In this document: positions 37,013-48,289 of the stretch, one piece after another
How the letters are laid out: the number at the start of each line of letters is the position of its first letter
How positions within the stretch are numbered: the stretch's first letter is position 1
Assembly: GCA_038373865.1 (NCBI GenBank)
Contig: JAXGGA010001708.1
Span: 62,001-126,000 of the forward strand
Length of the DNA: 64,000 bases
Direction of reading: 5' to 3'
Source of the DNA: Uloborus plumipes
Lineage: Eukaryota; Arthropoda; Arachnida; Araneae; Uloboridae
Program-made: the position numbers and the translations under genes
The notes under the pieces: model-generated
Told to the model about the DNA's origin: nothing
Databases searched by the model: none
What the model saw: only the letters and a program-made list of their open reading frames with translations

Positions 37013-38174
37013 TCGTAATCATGCGTAATTTTGAAAATACTGATGGTTTAAATTACGACCTGAAGGAAAATTACAGCAAGCGTGACTCAAAAAGACAGAA
37101 CAATGCATAAGTTTTCAATTTATATTATATTACTACTTTTTTGGAACTATAATTATTATTTAGGATAATTTCGAAGTATGTACATTTTTATTCTTATTGT
37201 AAAAATGTCTATCAGCCGTAGTCTTTTGTCGTTGAATTATTTCAAGAAAGAATAATTGGTAACACAGGAAAAGAGCTCACAAAGGTTAAATATAAAAATT
37301 ATTTAAAAAAAACGCATTAATAATGTACCCCTTATGTTATTTAAAAAAAAAAAACTTTGCTATATTTTTAAAATAGCATTTTTCAAAACAGTATGTAATA
37401 AATCTAAAATGTTACCAGTGTGAGCCGTATAACTTCAAAATTATCTAAACATAGTGATTACTTGTATTTACGAGAAAATTAAAGTATGTTTTATGCCCCA
37501 TTTATGATTCATGTAACAAATCATCACTAAACCCTGCCATATTTTGGTATTTCTGCTTTAAAAACAGTATAAATGTTTGATTCCAATTGAAATTTAAAAT
37601 TAAGAAAGCTTAAAATTATTAAGATTTTGAAATTAGATTTTTCTAACTTTACTACAGAACCTTATATTTATTCAATAAATTATATTTAAAAAAAATCTTC
37701 TTGCGGCACTTTAAATCATTAACCGTTTCGAAAAAAGCAACATAATTAAATTTATTTATTTAGTGAACAAAATAAGTCGTTCATGTAATTTGAAAAGGTT
37801 TACGAAGTCTTGTATTGAAACAAATATATGGCTTTATAAGTATAATTCTTGTAATGATAGAAAAAAGAAAAAATCGAAAGTAATTTTCATGCAGATATTT
37901 TTTTTCTTTTAATATGAAAAAAAAAACTGCATCAGAAAATCACTTTTTTTTTAGTTTTAGTACACAAGTGTTTTTTATAAAAGTATAAAAAAAAGATAAA
38001 TGAGGTCTAAAGTACGCAAATGTAGTTTTAATTTTATAAATGCTATAGTGAGGTTTTTCTTATCTTCTTTTTAAGAATACTATTTTCGTAGGAGTATTTC
38101 AATAAACATAGCATCCGATAATAACCGGCAACTATTATGTGATCATTACAAAATTTTCTTTGATATATTTCTAT
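37013..38174. other. AT-rich DNA, no gene
   Basis: Nothing recognised apart from short A and T runs. Confidence 0.55.
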
Positions 38175-38275
38175 CCCAGGGAGCACAAATAAACGTTTTA
38201 TAAACGTTTTTAAGCGGTTGTTACAACGTTAATAACCATTTTACAACCTTTAAAAAACGAAGTGTGCTACTTGGG
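38175..38275. mobile_element. 101-bp MITE with CCCARGNAGCACA ends
   Basis: The left end CCCAGGGAGCACA at 38175 and right end TGTGCTACTTGGG ending at 38275 form an inverted pair. The interior is made of AACGTTTT/TTACAACG words and is nearly palindromic in character. The ends match the family signature seen at 17007 and 40351. It has no coding capacity. Confidence 0.75.
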
Positions 38276-40350
38276 CATTTTCTATCATTACTATGTTTTA
38301 CAGTACTGATGTGAAGGGATAACATTTGTTTTTATTCGCAATCAATAAAACCAACCATAATCCACACCTACCAAAAAATTAAAGCATGAAAATCTGAAAA
38401 TACTAATGGGCAAGTAAAAACTTCTTCCCCCTGGGGAAGAAGTAAATAACTTCCAAAAATATTCTCTTATCACCAAGAAATACACGGAAATAAAGAACTG
38501 AGACCTTTTGAAAACTTGTTACTGTATGTTACTCTCAAAGGGAATAGTAGCTAGTTTCCTGTAACAACTGTTTTTGTGAGTATTCTCACAATGGGGTAAA
38601 GTTAGTGTCAGGGGACATAAAAGCTAATGGATAAGTCGTGAAACTTGATATGAATTACTTTGGAAAATAGAACACTAAAGCTCTTTCTCCTGTTGTTTAA
38701 CTAAATGTAACCATTTCTTTAAAGCCTAAACAAGGCTTAAACTTCGCTTGTTTCTTTTATTTCAAGAATACCTGTGCTGCTGGGAAAGTAGTTTTTGGAT
38801 GTATCAGAAGTTTAAAGGGACGTTGGAAGTTTTTACAACTTGAAAACCAAACAAATTGGTTTAAGTGCAAACAATTTCTCGTTTTGTAACTTTTTCTTCT
38901 TTTATCCCTGCTTTGAGATATAACTAAAGCAACAGTCACTCTAATTAATGTTGTTTTATATTTTATTTTTGCTTTTATTTTGTTCATTAGCAGCATGTTT
39001 AATTCATTTAAAAAGCTCTTTTTTTTTGTTTTTAAAAAATCAAGAATGATTCGATTTTTAAAAATATATTTTGTGCGTGTAAAAAAGAAGTTCTATGTAC
39101 ATACTTAGTTAGAAAGAACATTCATTACCTAAAATTAATGAAAGATTTTAATTACATTTACATAATAAAGAAATGGGTGTTTTTGTAACTGTGTCTGTGT
39201 GCGTGTGTGTGTGTGTGTTACTCTGAATATTTGTCAAGCTGTTGTCAACTGACTAATACTATGAAAAGTAAAGTTATTTAGAGGCAACTGCAGTATTTGC
39301 TCTCTTTTAAATCTCTGGCAATGAAAAAACAGCATACTTCTAAATCTTCGAACTATGTTTCTATTATTGTTTCCATGTTGAATTGATTTTCCAAGCAAAT
39401 CCTTCTACGCTATTAATCGTTGAAATTTATGCTATATTTTTATAAGTGAATTCTTCGGTCATCAAATGCATTCTTTTACTCTATAAAAAATAGTATATTT
39501 GAAATTCTGAAAGTTTATTTCGTTCAAGAAGATTGAAATTTAACAAACGATTTTTTTTTTCATTTGCTGAGATGGACTTTAAATTGCTTCGAAGCTTTGG
39601 CATAGAATCGTTCTCAGAATCAGTGAAGCGAGAATGTTTTTTTAAAGAAAAAAAAATGGGAGCGAAATACGAGTAGTTTCTTATGACTTTTTATTTTGTC
39701 TTGCATTTTTATGAACTCTTATTTCGTAACTTAAATAAAAAATTTAAAGATAAAAGAAAAAGATATACGTCTCTTTTTTCTTTTAAACTGTTTTTTTTTT
39801 TTTTTTTTTTTTTGTATTTTGCATAAGTGTCATTTGATGGATATTCTCGATTGCAAAGTTTCTAGGAAATACAGCAGTTTTGTCCTTTATAAACTCTCTC
39901 TATTGTTATTTGTAGTTCACTGAGTGAGCGTAAATGTTAATGAATTTACTGCTATAAAACAATTTGCTAAAAATTAGCATTGTCTAAACTAGTAGATACT
40001 TTAAAAACTTTAATACGTGTAGTAATACTTCTATTAAAAAAAAAAAAAAAGATCTTCAAAAATCAAAACTTTACACAATGCTACTATTAAATGATTTGTT
40101 CTTAAATGCTACAAAACAGTTATGATGATATATTTACGGGCTGGTTAGCGTAATCTGAACTCATAGTGTATAATTAAAGTTAAAAAAAAGTTAATTTACT
40201 GACGTGGAATAGTGGATTATATTGTTAATGCATCGTCAGGCGCTACTTTTTAAAGTAAAGCTTTGTGCAAATTTTGTGAAAAAAACAAACATACTATTTA
40301 AAATTTTAATTATCAACTTATCTTTTCTCAATTTTAAAAACATTTCACTA
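38276..40350. other. AT-rich DNA with (GT)n and poly-T
   Basis: No gene. A GT-rich microsatellite lies at about 39187-39219 and a 23-base T run at 39791-39813. Confidence 0.6.
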
Positions 40351-40689
40351 CCCAAGCAGCACAAAGGCGTTCAAAACACGTTCTGCAACACGTACAGAGC
40401 GCACCCCCAGCCGGCACGTTCAAAACACGTTCTCGCAGCACGTGTTGTCAACGTCTATGTGTCTCATCGATCGATGGTAATATGACACGTCGAAATCTGG
40501 TGTTGACCACCTTTTTTTGTCCCAGTTTTGAACGTGGAATGATAGGTTATAGTTAGGTTCTGGAAATACGTTTGTTTTCAGTGCTCCCCAGCTAAAAAAG
40601 TATACTACGTATACCCCACTAACCGCGACGTCACGTTTTAACCGTGACGTCACTTTTGATCCGCCATTTTTGAACCATCATCGTCGCCA

Positions 40690-40835
40690 TCTTGGTTTCT
40701 AATTATTTAATTAATTTAATTATTGATTGTTTAATCACTTTGAATTAAATATATTCATTCCGCGGGATTCGAACGCGGGTCCCTTGCGACTCCAGCAGGA
40801 CACGCTAACCACTAGACGCTAGTTGATCTTATCAA
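40690..40835 (-). mobile_element. tRNA-derived SINE or tRNA pseudogene
   Basis: On the minus strand an A-box TAGTGGTTAGCG (40803-40814) is followed by a B-box CGTTCGAATCC (40765-40775), the layout of a pol III promoter. The T arm is nearly intact, but the anticodon arm cannot be folded with a normal 7-base loop and the acceptor ends do not pair, so it is not a functional tRNA. Downstream of the tRNA part the minus strand becomes AT-rich. It sits inside the 40.35-41.41 kb element. Confidence 0.65.
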
Positions 40836-41086
40836 GGGAGAAAAACAATACTTTAAAAGGAATTTTTTTTTGCAGAAGGCGCCATCTATGAAAGACTAAG
40901 GGCGTAAATCATATCATTTTATTAGTATGAATATAATGTTCTTTTACTGAAATGCATGCAAATCTGATTAGGATCTTGGGAGAAAGAGTTGTTTAGGATA
41001 AAACTTAAAGTTTCTGCAGATATGATTCCTCCCCCCTTTCTAAAAAGCAGCAATTCACGACCTCAATTCTGAGAAATTAAGCACCT

Positions 41087-41331
41087 CCTTAAGCACTGAA
41101 ATGACACCGTGATAATATTACTGTTTTTGCACGTCAAATATCACGTTCCTTAAGCACTGAAATGACACCGTGATAATATTACTGTTTTTACACGTCAAAT
41201 ATCACGTTCCTTAAGCACTGAAATGACACCGTGATAATATTGCTGTTTTTGCACGTCAAATATCACGTTCTTTAAGCACTGAAATGACACCGTGATAATA
41301 TTTCTGTTTTTGCACGTCGAATATAACGTTC
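41087..41331. repeat. 61-bp tandem array, four units
   Basis: TTAAGCACTGAAATGACACC starts at 41089, 41150, 41211 and 41272, exactly 61 bp apart. Each unit continues through GTGATAATATTACTGTTTTT and CACGTCAAATATCACGTT. The first three units are nearly identical; the fourth is slightly diverged (TTTCTG, GTCGAATATAACG). Confidence 0.97.
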
Positions 41332-41761
41332 AAGGGACACTTAGCACCGTTATTTGACCAATAACACCATTTTTGCACCAAATTTGAACGTTCTGGTGCT
41401 GCTGGGGTATATTCACCAGTGAGTGGGAGACGTATATGACATACAATGTACTCACTGGTTTTTCGTGCATACTTGTTCATTTTAGATTACTCTTCATGCG
41501 CAATGAATATGAAATAAGTTGTTTAAAATCAATGCCCATTAGGTCCATTCCTGAAAATTCATAGTATTCCTTATAGATACAAAGGCGTTTTAGTTTTTAA
41601 CTCTTACTTCATGTTAAACATTTTGTTGAAATCTAGTGGTTTTTAATCTGTTGTCTTTAAGTCATTGGTAAAAAAGCTTTTATACTTTTTTTTTCAACTT
41701 TTTTTTTCATAAAAATGGACTTAGCTACTTTTAATTCTAAATTACTTAAAATTTACCAATA

Positions 41762-42157
41762 CACTGTAAAAAATAGATGTTCTTTTTACAGTATGTTTAT
41801 AGTAACAAACTGTAAAAAGTGCAAATTTTGCAGTAATAAACAGTAAAATTGCTCACTTTACACTAATAAACTTTAAAACTGCTGCTTTGCAGTAATCAAC
41901 TGTAAAATCGCCAATTTTAGTTTATTACTGTGCATTTTACAGTTTTAAAACTAGAACCTCTGCTGCCAGTATTACAATGTTGTTTTCATAACATAATACA
42001 ACAAATTTTTTGGCAATAAACTGTAAAATTGCTGCTTTACAGTAAAAACTGTAAAATTGCTATTTTTACAGTTTATTACTGGGCATTTTACAGTTTTAAA
42101 CTGGAACCTCTGCTGCCAGTATTATACTGTTAAAACAATACTTTATTTTTTGCAGTG
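41762..42157. mobile_element. MITE with CACTGTAAAAAATA ends, copy 1
   Basis: The left end CACTGTAAAAAATAGATGTT and right end AATACTTTATTTTTTGCAGTG are an imperfect inverted pair. The interior is built from repeated ACAGTAATAAACTGTAAAATTGC-type words in both orientations, giving heavy self-complementarity. There is no coding capacity. A relative lies at 42743-43014. Confidence 0.75.
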
Positions 42158-42269
42158 CATACATACTAGTAACTAAAACAAAATTTTCTCCCCGTTGGTA
42201 TCTAACAAAACATTTAAATCACATGAAAAAATAGTCCTGACGGTTTTTTCCCCTGCCCTCGGAATAAAG

Positions 42270-42555
42270 TTTAGAAGAGAAAGACAAAAACCGGGGTTGC
42301 CAGGTAATACCAGGCATTCGTCAGGGGAGAGGCGTGGATGAATGTGTAAAACTAGTGTAGGAGGGCGAGGAGGAAAGAAAAAGAGCTCTCGAAAGGGGAG
42401 GACGGAAACATCTCACGGAAAGAATGAAGTGGAGGTTTGGCTAATCTGTAGAACAAATCGTCCATTCTCTCGTTATCCTCGATCGCTCACTTTATAAGCT
42501 CGGGTTTCGAGGGGAGCGTTTGTCTTCCGAGCATTTCACGCTCTGAAAGAAATTT
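42270..42555 (+). repeat. Dispersed GC-richer repeat, copy 1 (with 48.29-48.55 kb)
   Basis: This is a GC-richer block that shares, in order, CCAGGTAAT..ATTCGTCAGGGGAG, GGATGAATG, an A/G-rich stretch, GTAGAACAAATCGTCCATTCTC and CGATCGCTCACTT with the block at 48290-48550. There are several small indels, including about 30 bp missing in the later copy. No protein family or pol III box was recognised; it is possibly a SINE-like body. Confidence 0.5.
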
Positions 42556-42660
42556 CAAAAGAAGGCTGCTGGTGCATGCAGGGATGTGTTTAGGCATTTA
42601 AATATCCAATTTAGTCAGAATCAAATGAGCAATTAATCTGTAATTGTTTTCTTAGTTTCT

Positions 42661-43106
42661 AGTAGAAACAAAACGAGTTCTAAGAAAAAAAAAGTAACAT
42701 TAGACTATGTAACAGTACATTGCAGAATTAAATTTGTCATTGCACTGCAAGAAATGAACTTTTGTTTTTACAGGATGATACTGGAAGCCGAAGTCCGAAT
42801 TTTAAACTGTAAACTGCACAGTAATAAACTGCGAAATTAGCAATTTTGCAGTTTATTGCTGTAAAATTAGTAATTTTACAGGTTAATTTTACAGGTTAGT
42901 ACTGCAAAAGTAGAAATTTTACAGTTTATTTCTTAAAAATTAGCAATTTTCACAGTTTATTACTATAAAACTAGCTGTGTTATACTGTAAGAACAACACT
43001 CATTTTTTACAGTGAAGTAGAAACAAACGAATTCCTAAGAAAAAGGAGTAGCAGAAGATTATGTCACAGCACATAGAAGAATTAAATTCAAGAATTAAAT
43101 TGTCAC
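42661..43106. repeat. ~85-bp direct repeats flanking a MITE
   Basis: AGTAGAAACAAAACGAGTTC through AATTAAATTTGTCAT (42661-42740) recurs in diverged form directly after the MITE at about 43017-43104. This is far longer than a target duplication, so the MITE lies at the junction of a local tandem duplication. Confidence 0.8.
42743..43014. mobile_element. MITE with CACTGTAAAAAATG ends, copy 2
   Basis: The left end is CACTGCAAGAAATGAAC and the right end is ACACTCATTTTTTACAGTG, inverted. The interior again has ACAGTTTATT / AATAAACTG words in both orientations. It is related to the copy at 41762-42157. Confidence 0.75.
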
Positions 43107-43334
43107 TGGTTGCTTAATGTGACTTGGTCACTTTTCGTAAAAACCAATTTTAAACTAACAATTGAGCTAAACTTAATTACTGCGAGCCATTAAGCGACTA
43201 TTTGAAATAGTTTATGATATATTATTATTAGAGATGGAACGAAGCGGCATTTGGCCGAAGCGCCGAATACCGAAGCTTCGGCCAACTAATAGCCGAAGCT
43301 TCGGCTGGCGCACACATTGAAGTTTTTGGATTAA

Positions 43335-43515
43335 ATGCATAATAAATACTTCTTCAGGCTTTCACGGCCGGCGTCAATATGAATTGCTGAGACTGAGTCT
43401 CAGCAAACTACTCACTGATGATGTCGACCGCAGTGTCCGACGAAACGTTTGGGACTCATTCTTCTCATCGACCACGGCCTATAAGCCCGGAAATACCTCT
43501 TCATGCATAATAAAT
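43335..43515. mobile_element. 155-bp insertion with 13-bp target duplication
   Basis: ATGCATAATAAAT is repeated exactly at 43335-43347 and 43503-43515 and flanks a GC-richer block. The block starts near CAGGCTTTCACGGCCGGCGT and ends near CACGGCCTATAAGCCCGG. A long target duplication suggests retroposition, but no poly-A tail or pol III box is clear. The block contains TCAGCAAACTACTCAC and GACGAAACGTTTGGGACTC phrases that look like a repeat family. Confidence 0.75.
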
Positions 43516-43997
43516 GCTTGGAATTTTATACTTTTCTCCATATGTTTTAATATTCTTAGCGTTACACAATATTTTCAGCTTACTGTGGCATTCTTGAATT
43601 GATTTCATTAATTAAAGTTCATTTTTATTTTGGTTGTTTTTGTTTTAATGTTCTTAGTATTATACAACATTTTCAGCTTACTGAGTCATTCTTAAATTAA
43701 TTTCACTAATTAAAAGTTTTCTTGTTTTGTTTCGCTTTGTACTGCTAGTACAAGAAAAGACGACATTACTATTTTTGTATTGCAAATTAGTAGTAGAAAG
43801 CTCTACTTGGAACATGAAAAGCTCAGTCTGCAGTTCAGTTGATGTTTTATAATAAAGCAACTGATATGATCATGTATTATACCATAGAACAACCCAATCT
43901 TCCACTATTTACGTTGTGTTATATATTTATCTTAATATTCTTAATGCAAAATGCTTCCGTTTTGGGTGAATTCAAAAAAAAAAAAAAAAAAAAATAG

Positions 43998-44472
43998 TAG
44001 GGTAAAAGCACCAGTAGTCGGCCATTTAAAAGATCTTTTGTTGATCTTGGCTAACCTACAACTTTCAGCTATCAATACAGTAACAAAAACAAGGTAAAAC
44101 TTTAGGTTGAACCTTTCTGATAGTGAATCATGTACTTGTTTCAGAAATTTAAAAAGAAATTATGTTAAAATCCAAGCTGTTGTCAACACTAGTAAATGCT
44201 CCAGTAGTCGGTCACAGAATCATCTTACCTGAAAAATAAGCAGAATCGCAATCTTGGATGACGGGCACACGATTCAAAATGAAATGACTTATTACTAATT
44301 CAAGAAAAAGTACCCGAAACTTAACTGCCACTGGTTGGTGATTGAGGATAAGTACATGAATGTGTGAATGCGTCATATCTGATTTTGAATTAAAAATGTA
44401 CTATTTATGAGGAGTTTTATGTCATTGTGGCCGACTACTGGAGACAGGCCGACTACTGGAGCACTTACCCTA
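43998..44472. mobile_element. Element D: TA-flanked MITE with CCAGTAGTCGG words, nested in E
   Basis: The left end TAGGGTAAAAGCACCAGTAG at 43998 and its inverted partner ending at 44472 (TAGGGTAAGTGCTCCAGTAG in reverse) share about 24 of 27 positions. The word CCAGTAGTCGG recurs at 44011 and 44211, and inverted at about 44431 and 44449. TA is present at both edges. It is 475 bp long, with no transposase. Confidence 0.85.
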
Positions 44473-44616
44473 TCATGCATTCTTTTTTACTTGTCTTTCA
44501 TTCGCTGCATAAATTTCAGGCCGAAGCAGCCGAAGCGGCCGAATCACAACTCATGCTTCGGCAAATTGGCCGAAGCTTCGGCCCGGCCGAAGCTTCGTTC
44601 CATCTCTAATTATTAT

Positions 44617-45284
44617 TATTATTTTTGTAATTAAGTTAAGATTATTTCTTATTATTTTAATTTTTTATAAGCTAATTCAAGCAAATGTCATGTAGGGTGA
44701 CATATGAGCAATTTCACATCATTTCCAGAATATTAATATTGGTGTGGGACATTAAAATTGTTAGAAAATGTAAATAGTTTTATTTATTAGTTTCCTATAG
44801 TCATTTCGGAAACTAGATGTCAGTTTTATTATTATTATTAAATATTTATTATTTTTAATTCTTTAAATGTTTTGCTACTAAACAATTGTTCAACAGTTAT
44901 TGTTATATAATATTTACTGGAAATAGAAAGCAAATAATTTCATTTAACTTAATACTCAAGTTTAAAATTGCTCAAAAGTACATTTTCATACCTTGTACGA
45001 AGTTTAAAAGAAGAGATTTTATAAAATAAAACATTCCTTGTTCTACTTCTTTTCGTCAGTTTTTTTCGTGACAATCCAATGATCGAATGTCCCACAAGAA
45101 TTTAAGTTAAACAATGAGTCATATACATGGGTTTGGCTCTAATCTACACATAATTAAGTAGGACGTACAATTTGTTAAAATAAATACTATTACATTCTGT
45201 CTGATGCATTTCCTGATAACATAAACTGAGTTTTCATTACAATTAAAGTCATTTTTATCTAGAAGTGAAGTATTTCAGCTAACG
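44617..45284. other. AT-rich DNA, no gene
   Basis: ATT-rich microsatellite stretches at 44617-44625 and 44826-44846; otherwise featureless. Confidence 0.55.
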
Positions 45285-46370
45285 ATCCATATTAGGGCTG
45301 CGACATCGATGTCGAGGTTTTGGAAACATGGATGTTTTTGCTAAAACATCGATATTTTAACCATCGATTATTGAGGGTCGATATATTTCCAACATCGATG
45401 TTTTGGGTTCGATGTTTTTTTTTTCGATGTCGATGTTTATTATCCAGCAAAAAAAAAAACGCTGATAAAAATAGGCGATAAGCAGACATATTAAAAAGTT
45501 TTCATCCTTAATCAGAAGTTTCAGTATTTATCTCATTGGAAAGCATTTTCTATTATTATCGATGTTTTGCTCTCGATGTTTTCAAAACATTTCTGATTTG
45601 CTTTCGCCGTTTTTTTTTTAATTTAATTAATTTTATTATTATTCTTTATGTCAATGTTTTATATTTCAGCAAAAAAAAAAAAAGATAAGCGGCCAAAAGT
45701 TACATCGTTAATCAGCCGTTACACTATCAATCCCGTTGGAAGACGTTTTTGATAGTTACCATCGATGTCTTACGGTCGATGTCTTTTAATGATCGCTGTT
45801 TTTTTCTTTTGATGTCTGTTTTACCCTTCAGCAAAAAGCAAGAAAAATATGCAATGAAAAAGATTCATTTTCTATCGTATTAAAGTAAAGTTTTTTTTTT
45901 AATTATTAACGATGATTTACGGTCAACAATTTTTAAACATGTTTTTGTTTTGCGTTTGAAATTTTTTTCGATAGCGGTGTTTTAAACTTCAGCAAAACAG
46001 TTAAAAAAAATATGCGATAAATAAAAATAATACAGTTACAGTATCTATCAACAGTTGCAGTATCTATTTGACAAAAAAAGTTTTATATAATTCACATCGA
46101 TATCATACGGTTGATGTTTTTAAGGAGACAAAAGATAAATCTAATTGAGTGATATAAAGAGGCGCAATGTATTGGGGAGTTACTGTATTACTGTATATTT
46201 AAATGTTTAGGCAATTTGTATAAAAAAAGATCGATGTTTTGAAACATCGATGTTTGAAACCATCGATGTTTTATGGTCGATGTATTAATACCATCGATGT
46301 CTTAATTTCGATACATAGATGTCTTGAAACATCGATGTTTTGCCTTCGATGTCACACCCCTAATCCGTAT
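45285..46370. mobile_element. Element M: hAT-like element with ATCGATGT word arrays
   Basis: The element runs 45293-46362. The left end TAGGGCTGCGACATCGATGT is mirrored by a right end ending GATGTCACACCCCTA. The flanking 8-mers ATCCATAT and ATCCGTAT agree at 7 of 8 positions. Palindromic ATCGAT-containing words (ACATCGATGTTTT and variants) are repeated many times, densely near both ends. The interior also has four diverged units starting with CAGCAAAA at about 45446, 45666, 45827 and 45989. There is no transposase; the copy is an internally repeated non-autonomous element. Confidence 0.82.
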
Positions 46371-46848
46371 ACAGTAAGATTTCAATAATCTTTGGATTTA
46401 TTCTATTATTTTTATCGGTATTAAATAATGAACGATGAAGTATATTGTGCTTTTTATGTCGGAGTAACTGAATACATTATATGTTCAAACATAAAATTCA
46501 GTCTCGAATTAATTAAAACAACGTACCACCCTCCCCCCTAAATAATCAATATCATAAATTTGAAAACTTAAAATTCTTTCAGTTATAACTATTTTGGGTT
46601 TAAATCGTTGATTGTCAAGAATTTAGTTTTCTGTTTCAAAGTTAAAGATTATGTTTTACTTTTTCATGTTTGCCAAAACTGAACTGAGTGATTTTCAATA
46701 AAGATAAAACTACATTTATCTGTGAAGCATAAAGCTGAAAAAATTTAGCGTATCATATTTTTGGATGGCAATTCTGGATGCGCGTAACTGCAATTTGTCA
46801 AAATGAAGTTAATTGGGGGAAAATTGGTAATAAAACTGGTGAACTATA
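46371..46848. other. AT-rich DNA, no gene
   Basis: Nothing recognised between element M and the next hAT-type MITE. Confidence 0.55.
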
Positions 46849-47111
46849 GATAGGGCCAGTGGCGCACTTACTGGAGGTGCTAAGGGCTCAAAAGTCTCCC
46901 AGACGGATGAAGAGGAACCTCTTAATAAAGATACACTGCTTAAAATTTTGTCTTTTGAAAATTTGCTGAGAAATAGTTCCCAATTCCTTCTTCATTTCAA
47001 TAGAAATAACATTATTGTATTTCTCTATGACTTTAAATTTAAAAACAAATCTGATAGAGGTTCACTTAGCTTCTCCTAAGAAGCAATTTTGGATGCGCCA
47101 CTGAATATGGC
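46849..47111. mobile_element. hAT-type MITE, 247 bp
   Basis: The left end CAGTGGCGCACTTACTGGAG at 46857 and right end TTTTGGATGCGCCACTG ending at 47103 are inverted over the CAGTGGCGCA part, a common hAT signature. Flanking 8-mers GATAGGGC and AATATGGC agree at 6 of 8, suggesting an older insertion. It has no coding capacity. Confidence 0.75.
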
Positions 47112-48180
47112 TTCGCAGATCCTAGTCACAGCATTACTAGCAGGGAACTTGGAGCAGCACAAGAGGCTAAGTTTGCCCCAACCGTAGTTTAGTTTTCCTT
47201 TTTAACGTTAGAAACATTCTTTGGTAATAAATACTTGTAAATTGACCTTATTGCTATCGTTTTTGTAAACTTGTTCACGTAATACTTTTTTGGCAATATT
47301 TATTGAAATAATTATAGTATCAAAGATATTTTCAGTTATTTGAAAAAGTTGGAAAAATAAATAAGTAACGAAAATCTTCAAAATAAATAGTTTTATAGCA
47401 CTCCTGATTTGTGTATATTTTAACAAGTAAGGTTTTTGTTTTTTCGGGTTTTTTTTGTTAAAATTTGCCTTACTTTAATAGCTTAGTATGCACTGGGTTG
47501 TAACAATATTTCCCTTATAGGTTTTTATCCAAAAATATGCGTATTATGATGCCATAATTAGTTCATACCTATGCCGTTTAAAATATTTATTGGTGTATGC
47601 ACGGCATTTAAGCTTATCTATTTTCTAAAAAAAAAAAAAACAGACATTGCAATTTTACTGCATTTCTTTTAAAAGTACAATCACACTATTATTTTTTAAA
47701 ATATAATTTATTTATACGAACTTAATGATAACTAAACTTTTATTACGCATAGAAAAATAGATAGCGTAACTTGATCCGCTTGTGTGTACCTTTTGTAAAA
47801 GTGGTAAAACATAGTTCGGAATGCTTTGTTGCATGAAAAATCCACAAAAAAAACTTCAGGGGCTCTGCTTTACAAAAGCTCAGTTTTTGCAGAAGTACGT
47901 AAGTCTTTTAAAGCTTATGCGAAGGAATTAGAGTAAATAAAAATAAAAATCTTAGTACCATTAATATGAAGTGGGAGAGATTTGACGAGATAGAACACAA
48001 AGCGTTACTCAAGATTTTTCTCCCTCCCTTTTCTTTAGAAAAAGTCTCTCTGCAAATGAGAATGTTTGTAGATCCAGAGTGCTAAATTTGGCTGTAATGA
48101 TTTTTTTCCCCTTCCTCTTCAAACGAACAGAACTTTAAGCATTAAAAACCCAGGAATCAAATACACTCGAAGTCATCAAA
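47112..48180. other. AT-rich DNA, no gene
   Basis: No gene or repeat recognised; short A runs only. Confidence 0.55.
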
Positions 48181-48289
48181 GTCCCTCAGTCATTTGTCAT
48201 TCCTTACATCCCCCACAATCACCAATCACATAAAATACCGGTATCGGGATTTTCTTTCCAATCCCGGAACCCGATTCCCGCCGCGTGAG

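Larger units (their letters stand above)
40351..41406. mobile_element. 1.06-kb element with CCCARGCAGCAC ends
   Basis: The left end CCCAAGCAGCACAAAGGCGT at 40351 pairs with the right end ending at about 41406, which reads CCCAGCAGCACCAGAACGTT in reverse complement. CACGTTCAAAACACGTTCT-like words near the left end and AACGTTC words on the right are shared motifs. Inside are a tRNA-like SINE and a 61-bp tandem array. GTGCTCCCCAGC at about 40581 resembles the end phrase again and could mark an internal boundary, so the interval may be composite. Confidence 0.6.
43221..44616. mobile_element. Element E: hAT-like element with CCGAAGCTTCGG word arrays
   Basis: The element runs 43229-44608, with ends TAGAGATGGAACGAAGC in mirror orientation. 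The flanking 8-mers ATTATTAT (43221-43228 and 44609-44616) match, although the site is an ATT microsatellite, so this is weaker evidence than usual. Both subterminal regions hold repeats of GGCCGAAGC / GCTTCGGCC words (about 43252-43306 and 44518-44597). Inside are a 155-bp insertion at 43348 and element D at 43998. The rest is AT-rich with no transposase. Confidence 0.8.

Noticed and set aside
40761..40833. Functional tRNA gene on the minus strand
   Set aside because: A- and B-boxes are present, but the anticodon arm and acceptor stem do not fold properly, so it is a SINE head or tRNA pseudogene.
41087..41331. CRISPR-like array
   Set aside because: Units are directly adjacent with no unique spacers, and the organism is eukaryotic; it is a minisatellite.
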